Assembly (NCBI GenBank): GCA_025999935.1
Contig: BNXY01000009.1
Coordinates: 1-64,000, forward strand
DNA: 64,000 nt
Reading direction: 5' to 3'
Source: Bacteroidia bacterium
GTDB taxonomy: Bacteria > Bacteroidota > Bacteroidia > Bacteroidales > Azobacteroidaceae
This document shows, one piece after another, positions 58,911 to 64,000 of this stretch (position 1 is the stretch's first letter; each line of letters starts with the position of its first letter). The notes below the pieces were generated by a model, which was given only the letters and a program-made list of their open reading frames with translations, made no database searches and was not told where the DNA came from. A program made the translations under genes and the position numbers.

Positions 58911-59921
58911 TTAAACGTTTTGTCCCAATAACCAGGTTTTTGAATATTTTGGATTGTCTTTTCTGAAATTGGACAAAAATGATTCAGCTTCTTTTTTGTC
59001 TTCAAATTGGTTGATATAAATTCGATGCTTTCCGTCTGCACTTATAATATCGGCATTATTAAAGCCCTTGGATTGAAATTCCAGTAAAGTCTTTTCAGCC
59101 GATTTTTTATCGGGTAAGCTGGCGATAATGATGAAATATTGGTGAGATTTTTTACCTGCAACATTCTCTGTTTTAATTTCTTTATCAATTGTTGTTTCCG
59201 TTGCGGGGAGCGCTTCGGTAATCATCGTTGAATCCGTTTCCAATGAATCCGCTTCAATCGTTTTGCTGCTTGCCGGAAACGTAAAAACGCTCGCAGATTG
59301 GGTTGGGATGTAATCGGAATGATTATTCAAAGGTGTCGGAATCAAAAAGAAAGCCAATAACGCCGCCGCCACAGAACCGGTACGCACAAGGATTCGCCTG
59401 TTCAGAGGAACCCAAATAATTTCGCCTTTTCTTTTTGGAAGGTTGGGCAAATGATTTTCCTGCTTTTTCGATTCTTGAAGTTTGCTCAAATTTTGAAGTT
59501 CGCTCAAAAGCGGTAGGTGAAAATTAGTGAAGCCATAATTGAAAGCATTGCAACTCAGATTATTGGCCGGATTAAATACGATTTTGTTTTCATCCGATAA
59601 ACATAAATCGCCCAAGTATGGAATATTGATTATATTTCTTTCATTCAGTTGACTGTGCAAGGAATCCACATACCGGCGAATCAAATGAACGGCTTCATTG
59701 TAAGAAATATTCTTTTCTTTGGCAATGGAATTTGCCAACAAACCGTCGTTGTGTTGCAACTTTGGATTAAAACCCAAAAACTTCGCCGGAGGATATAAAA
59801 TACCCCATTTATTAATTTTATCCGTAGCTACCGACGAAACGACAAAAGCGCCAAAGCCCGGAATGATAACACATTCGTGCTTTGTCAGCAAATAAGCCAA
59901 ATGAAGATTCACGTTTTGCAT
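58911..59921 (-). CDS. HU-domain and SPOR-domain membrane protein
   Basis: 336 residues from the ATG at 59921 (MQNVNLHLAYLLTKHECVII). Residues 1-115 form an HU-like/CCDC81-like DNA-binding-fold domain (PGFGAFVVSSVATDK, ISYNEAVHLIRRYVDSLHSQ). A membrane helix follows near 190 (RTGSVAAALLAFFLIPTPL), and a SPOR domain at the C-terminus (HQYFIIIASLPDKKSAEKTL...KHRIYINQFEDKKEAESFLS) binds denuded peptidoglycan. The combination is typical of Bacteroidota cell-division-associated proteins. TACATTTG stands only five bases upstream of the ATG, hinting at a very short leader. Confidence 0.85.
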   Translation of the reverse strand: MQNVNLHLAYLLTKHECVIIPGFGAFVVSSVATDKINKWGILYPPAKFLGFNPKLQHNDGLLANSIAKEKNISYNEAVHLIRRYVDSLHSQLNERNIINIPYLGDLCLSDENKIVFNPANNLSCNAFNYGFTNFHLPLLSELQNLSKLQESKKQENHLPNLPKRKGEIIWVPLNRRILVRTGSVAAALLAFFLIPTPLNNHSDYIPTQSASVFTFPASSKTIEADSLETDSTMITEALPATETTIDKEIKTENVAGKKSHQYFIIIASLPDKKSAEKTLLEFQSKGFNNADIISADGKHRIYINQFEDKKEAESFLSNFRKDNPKYSKTWLLGQNV

Positions 59922-60041
59922 GATGCAAATGTAGAAATAAAAAAAGAAATACACAACATTTTTTAGTTTTCTGCGTTATATTTTTCAGTAAAATAAAAAA
60001 AAATAAATAAAAATTAACAAGTAAAATAAATACTAATTTTT

Positions 60042-60872
60042 ATGAAATACAGATATATTCTTTTATTGTTTCCAATTGTTTTTTTATTCTCTTGTAAATC
60101 GACTTCAAACAGTATCACGTATTTTGATGATTTGCAATCAGGGAAGCCCATTTCCAAAATTCCGATAAATACCGCGAATGAAGACCCGGTCATACTTCCC
60201 AACAATGTTTTGTTGATTATTGTATCATCTGCTAATGCTTTGGATACGAAAGTGTTGGAACAATTCAACTTAGTCCCTCTGACGACTTTAGATGCAAGTG
60301 CCGGAAGCATTTCTTCCGACAGGGAAATTCAATCTTATACGGTAGATAAAAACGGCAATATCTTTTTCCCGATTCTGGGGAAAATAAAAGTGCAGGATTT
60401 GACTGTAATTGAGTTGCAGAATTTGCTGATGAAAGAGTTGTCAGCTTATCTTACTAATCCGATTGTTACCATTCAACTCAGCAACAACCGGGTAAAAGTT
60501 TTGGGCGAGGTGCTGCATCCGGGTTTTGTGGATATAGAAAACAACCGGCGCTATTCCATTCTGGACGCCATTGCTTTTGTTGGAGATATAACGGTTTTCG
60601 GGGACAAAAAAGCGGTTAAACTGTTTAGAGAAACCGATGGAGAAATGGAAAGCGTAGTGCTTGATTTGACGTCATCCGATATTTTTGCATCCCCGTATTT
60701 TTATTTGAAGCAAAATGATATAATCGTTATCGACCCGAATAAAACAAGGAAAAAAGACAGTAAGTTCGGCGTGAACGACAACTACAAATTATCCGTAGTT
60801 TCAACGGTTTTGAGTAGCATCTCTTTAATTACATCCACCGTAATTACAATTATATCAATAAGAAATAAATAA
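60042..60872 (+). CDS. polysaccharide export lipoprotein, Wza-like
   Basis: 276 residues. Lipoprotein signal MKYRYILLLFPIVFLFSC with Cys18. The Poly_export domain spans about 45-155 (ILPNNVLLIIVSSANALDTK, YTVDKNGNIFFPILGKIKVQ) and an SLBB domain follows (NNRVKVLGEVLHPGFVDIEN). A C-terminal membrane helix (VVSTVLSSISLITSTVITII) matches the outer-membrane helix of Wza. It forms the exit channel with the Wzc-like partner encoded next. Confidence 0.92.
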   Translation: MKYRYILLLFPIVFLFSCKSTSNSITYFDDLQSGKPISKIPINTANEDPVILPNNVLLIIVSSANALDTKVLEQFNLVPLTTLDASAGSISSDREIQSYTVDKNGNIFFPILGKIKVQDLTVIELQNLLMKELSAYLTNPIVTIQLSNNRVKVLGEVLHPGFVDIENNRRYSILDAIAFVGDITVFGDKKAVKLFRETDGEMESVVLDLTSSDIFASPYFYLKQNDIIVIDPNKTRKKDSKFGVNDNYKLSVVSTVLSSISLITSTVITIISIRNK

Positions 60873-60891
60873 AATATTGAATCCGAAATAT

Positions 60892-62490
60892 ATGAGCAAA
60901 GAAAATAAAAGCGAAAAAGAACAAATCATCGAATTTTTTCTGCATTGTCTGAAAAATTGGTATTATTTTGTTATCAGCATGATAATCTGTACCGCAATTG
61001 CCGTTGTTTACCTGAAAGTAACCAAACCGGTCATGGAAGTTGTGGCTAAGGTAAGTCTGCGCAACGATGATTCGCTTACCGGCACCGGCGGCGTATCCAA
61101 GTCGCAATCCTTGTTGAGCGCCATTGGCATGGGTTCGCGGGGAGTCAATGTGGAAGATGAAACCTTAAAAATGTCGTCGCAGGGTTATATTAAAAAAGTG
61201 GTGGATAGATTGGAATTAAACAAGGTATATACTTTATCCGAATTGGCAGGATTTAAGAAAAAGAAACTTTACGACCAATCGCCGGTTGCGCTTTCTGTTG
61301 ATCCTGCGCTGTCGGATACCATTACAGCTCCTGTAGAATTCAAATTAAAAATAAAAGACAATGGAGCGACTGTGACCTTGAAAAGTAGAAAACAGAAATA
61401 CGGACCTTACGATATGGCCTCTTTTCCGGCTACGATTGAAACGCCCGTAGGTAAGTTCACTTTTTCTCAATCGGATTATTTCAAAAATTACGAAAAACCG
61501 TTTAATCTGAATATCCTGTTTACGAGTTATGATTATATGACCCAAATCTACCGAAAAATTTTGGAAGTCGATTTTGAGAAAAAAACTTCCGATTTAATCA
61601 ATTTGGTTATAGACAATGAAAATGTTCCTTTAGCCAAAAATATAATAAGCGAAACGATAAATGTCTATAATGAAGAATATGCTAAAGACAAAGATGAAGT
61701 ATCCGGTAAAACAAATTTTTTTATTGAAGCGCAATTGGGTCAAATATATCAAAGTTTGACTGCGGCCGATAAAAATATTCAAACCTTTAAGGATAAATAC
61801 AACTTGACGGATATTGAAGCGGATGTTACCTATTATTTTGAAATGAATGCCGGATTACAAGCCAAATTGATTGAATCCAAAACGCAATTGAAACTCACGG
61901 ATATTATTTTCGATTTTATCAACGACGAAAAAAACAGGTTCGCTTTGATGCCATTCAGTCTGACGACATTAGACCCTGCTATTGCAGAAGTGATCGGTAA
62001 ATACAACGAAGAGTTGCTGACCAGAAATGAATTAACTAAATCAGGCGTGAGAACCAGCGCTGTCGTTGCTTTGGAAGATCATTTGGATATTCAGCGGAAA
62101 AATTTGTTGCAATCATTAACAAACATCAAAAAAGGAATACAAATAACGGTAGCCGACCTCGGCAAAAAAGAGAATGAATTTAATAACCGGATTGGCAATA
62201 TTCCAACCATAGAACGGGACTATATCGCATTGAAGCGGGAACAGGAAGTGCAGCAAACCATTTTGATTTTCTTGTTGGAAAAACAGGCGGAAACTTCAAT
62301 CAAAGCGGTGTCGATTATGCCGAAGTTACAAGTGATTGATAAGCCGTATGTTATAAATAAACCGGTTAGCCCGAATATGATGAAAGTAGCGCTGACCTTG
62401 CTCTTTTTCGGAGGATTTGTATTTCCATTCTCAGCTATTTATCTAATGCCTTATATTAAAAATAACATCCGACAACGAAAAGAAAAATGA
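60892..62490 (+). CDS. Wzc-like chain-length/tyrosine autokinase adaptor (no kinase domain)
   Basis: 532 residues from the ATG at 60892 (MSKENKSEKEQIIEFFLHCL). Two membrane helices (WYYFVISMIICTAIAVVYL near 28-46, and MMKVALTLLFFGGFVFPFSA near the end) bracket a periplasmic Wzz domain and long coiled coils. VDKPYVINKPVSPNMMK-like VIDKPYVINKPVSPNMMKVA is the conserved Pro-rich segment before the second helix. The Walker-type tyrosine kinase domain of Wzc is absent, so a separate kinase would be needed. Confidence 0.9.
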   Translation: MSKENKSEKEQIIEFFLHCLKNWYYFVISMIICTAIAVVYLKVTKPVMEVVAKVSLRNDDSLTGTGGVSKSQSLLSAIGMGSRGVNVEDETLKMSSQGYIKKVVDRLELNKVYTLSELAGFKKKKLYDQSPVALSVDPALSDTITAPVEFKLKIKDNGATVTLKSRKQKYGPYDMASFPATIETPVGKFTFSQSDYFKNYEKPFNLNILFTSYDYMTQIYRKILEVDFEKKTSDLINLVIDNENVPLAKNIISETINVYNEEYAKDKDEVSGKTNFFIEAQLGQIYQSLTAADKNIQTFKDKYNLTDIEADVTYYFEMNAGLQAKLIESKTQLKLTDIIFDFINDEKNRFALMPFSLTTLDPAIAEVIGKYNEELLTRNELTKSGVRTSAVVALEDHLDIQRKNLLQSLTNIKKGIQITVADLGKKENEFNNRIGNIPTIERDYIALKREQEVQQTILIFLLEKQAETSIKAVSIMPKLQVIDKPYVINKPVSPNMMKVALTLLFFGGFVFPFSAIYLMPYIKNNIRQRKEK

Positions 62491-63860
62491 TTCGCATTGC
62501 CAAAGAAAAGATATTTGATTTTTTTAAACGTGGGAATGAACGAACGATTCTGACAAAAAAAAATATTGCCGCTTCTTTTGGAATCAAAGGGGTAACGATA
62601 CTTATTTCTCTGATTCTGATACCTATGACTATTGAATATGTGGGCAAAGAGCGTAATGGAATCTGGTTGACCTTGTATTCGATGGTGCTTTGGCTCAATT
62701 TGTTCGATATTGGTTTTGGGAACGGATTGAAAAATAAATTAGCGGAAGCAAAAGCGGAAGCAAAAGTTGAATTGGCCCAGAAATACATTAGTTCTACGTA
62801 TGCCATCATAAGCCTTATCTGTCTCGCAATTTTTGCTTTGTTCTGTTTGATAAACCCCTATCTGAATTGGCTGAAAATATTGAATGTGCCGGCTGTATAT
62901 GAATATGAAGTTTCCGGTTTAGTTTGGATTTTTATTATTTCTTTTTGTTTTACGTTTGTTCTGAATTTGTTGAAATCAATTGTGGCAGCCGACCAACGGC
63001 CGGCCATCGGTTCGTTTATGGATATGATCGGGCAAATAATCACTTTGGCCGGTATTTTTATTTTATCCAAAACAGCTTCACCGTCTTTGATTTCATTGGG
63101 ACTGATAACCGGATTTTCACCGGTTATTGTATTTATAGCCGCTAATTTTGTTTTGTTCAACGGACGTTACAAGAAATGGAAACCAGTTATCAGAGCGGTT
63201 GATTTTAAGTTGGCAAAGAATCTGATGAACTTGGGTATCCAGTTTTTTATTGCCACCTGCGCTTCATTCTTGGTTACCCAAACATTGCCTTTTTTGATTC
63301 AAAGAATGACCAATCCGGTGGAGGTTACCAATTATAATACAGCTTTCCGCCTCTTTTCTTTGGCATTTAATGTATTGGCTATCATTATCATACCCTATTG
63401 GAGTTCGTTCACAGATGCTTATGCGCAAAAAGACTATGCTTGGATGCAGAAATCCATCTCCTATTTGCATAAGCTTTTTGTGTGGTTGCTGATATGTCAG
63501 GCGATACTTCTGGTTTTGTCACCGGCAATCTACTATCTTTGGGTTAATTTCTGGTTGAAAGACCCCATTGACATTTCTTTTTTCATGTCTTTGGCCGTTT
63601 GTTTGAATGTTTGTGTTTTATGTTGGCTCAATATCAGCATTTATCCGATCAATGGGATTGGAAAAATAAAATTACAGGTGTATTGTTCATTGGCCGAAAT
63701 GGTATTGCTTATCCCGATTGCTATTTGGATGGGACATCAATGGAGCGCTCCCGGAATTATCCTGGCTCCGGTGTTGATATCCATTCCCAGAATGATTTGG
63801 GCGCCTATACAATTGGATAAACTGATAAAAAATAAAGCTACCGGAATTTGGAATAAATAG
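62487..63860 (+). CDS. polysaccharide flippase, Wzx-like (MOP family)
   Basis: 457 residues, 12 or more membrane helices. The start GIKGVTILISLILIPMTIEY and YVGKERNGIWLTLYSMVLWL followed by NLFDIGFGNGLKNKLAEAKA are typical of oligosaccharide flippases (Polysacc_synt). It moves lipid-linked repeat units across the inner membrane. ATGA overlap with the Wzc-like gene. Confidence 0.9.
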   Translation: MIRIAKEKIFDFFKRGNERTILTKKNIAASFGIKGVTILISLILIPMTIEYVGKERNGIWLTLYSMVLWLNLFDIGFGNGLKNKLAEAKAEAKVELAQKYISSTYAIISLICLAIFALFCLINPYLNWLKILNVPAVYEYEVSGLVWIFIISFCFTFVLNLLKSIVAADQRPAIGSFMDMIGQIITLAGIFILSKTASPSLISLGLITGFSPVIVFIAANFVLFNGRYKKWKPVIRAVDFKLAKNLMNLGIQFFIATCASFLVTQTLPFLIQRMTNPVEVTNYNTAFRLFSLAFNVLAIIIIPYWSSFTDAYAQKDYAWMQKSISYLHKLFVWLLICQAILLVLSPAIYYLWVNFWLKDPIDISFFMSLAVCLNVCVLCWLNISIYPINGIGKIKLQVYCSLAEMVLLIPIAIWMGHQWSAPGIILAPVLISIPRMIWAPIQLDKLIKNKATGIWNK

Positions 63861-63863
63861 AAT

Positions 63864-64000
63864 ATGGCTTTTGTAGGAATCGTAATATTGGCAATTGTTT
63901 TGTATGTCTGGGGTTATAAAACGTCGGCCTTGTTTTTTATGTTCTTTTTTATTACCCAAGGATTCAATCTGCTTCCGGAAGAGGTAACCGAATTTTTGTT
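63864..64000 (+). CDS. membrane protein, start only (possible O-antigen/capsule polymerase)
   Basis: 45 codons visible: MAFVGIVILAIVLYVWGYKT, then SALFFMFFFITQGFNLLPEE. Two hydrophobic stretches. Its place after the flippase gene suggests a Wzy-type polymerase, but the visible part cannot prove it. Runs off the right edge. Confidence 0.55.
   Translation, partial: MAFVGIVILAIVLYVWGYKTSALFFMFFFITQGFNLLPEEVTEFL

Overview
The window is chromosomal DNA of a member of the Bacteroidota, most likely order Bacteroidales. Promoters follow the Bacteroidota form (TTTG near -33, TAnnTTTG near -7), Shine-Dalgarno sequences are largely absent, and the flanks carry typical genes of this group (Wzi, an HU-SPOR protein, a Wza/Wzc/Wzx capsule cluster, S16 with an Ala-rich tail). 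The genus cannot be fixed from sequence alone.

About 54 kb (roughly 2165-56383) is a complete-looking prophage inserted at the 3' end of a tRNA-Ser(UGA) gene. A 31-bp direct repeat with two mismatches marks the ends. The head and tail genes are those of a siphovirus; no sheath gene is visible. From left to right: a leftward lysogeny operon (repressor, small protein, lipoprotein, HTH protein, tyrosine integrase; 2362-5687); a rightward early region (5735-23842) with regulators, an SbcC-like ATPase, replication genes (initiator with internal iteron-like repeats, DnaC-like loader, DUF4406-DnaA fusion), three DNA methyltransferase loci of which some are broken, an exonuclease, a radical SAM protein and ASCH/VRR-NUC/YopX proteins; then terminase, portal and head genes (23949-31671), capsid and connectors (34611-38584), tail genes (38597-50764), tail fibre and retroelement (50836-53819), and holin, endolysin and spanin (54600-56188). 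A seven-gene leftward operon (34372-31655) sits inside the late region, and two small independently transcribed cassettes lie between the tape measure and distal tail genes.

The most notable system is a diversity-generating retroelement (DGR). Its reverse transcriptase (52788-53819), template repeat (52521-52635) and first variable repeat in the tail fibre gene (52330-52444) are adjacent. A second variable repeat (11841-11917) lies about 40 kb away in an early, apparently non-structural gene. By hand alignment, all 14 differences between that copy and the template fall on template adenines, which is the DGR signature. The phage may therefore diversify an intracellular protein as well as its receptor-binding protein.

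A second notable system pairs a minor head protein carrying a C-terminal ADP-ribosyltransferase domain (29098-31671) with an ADP-ribosylglycohydrolase on the opposite strand (31969-32736). A third observation is a 17-bp palindrome (consensus TGTATYATTATAATACA) in front of five rightward gene blocks and the leftward operon, which suggests one regulator over the late programme.

The left flank holds the start of a FadR-type regulator, a decayed integrase tail and a broken ATPase gene. The right flank holds the tRNA, wzi, rpsP, an HU-SPOR protein and the beginning of a capsule export locus that runs off the window.
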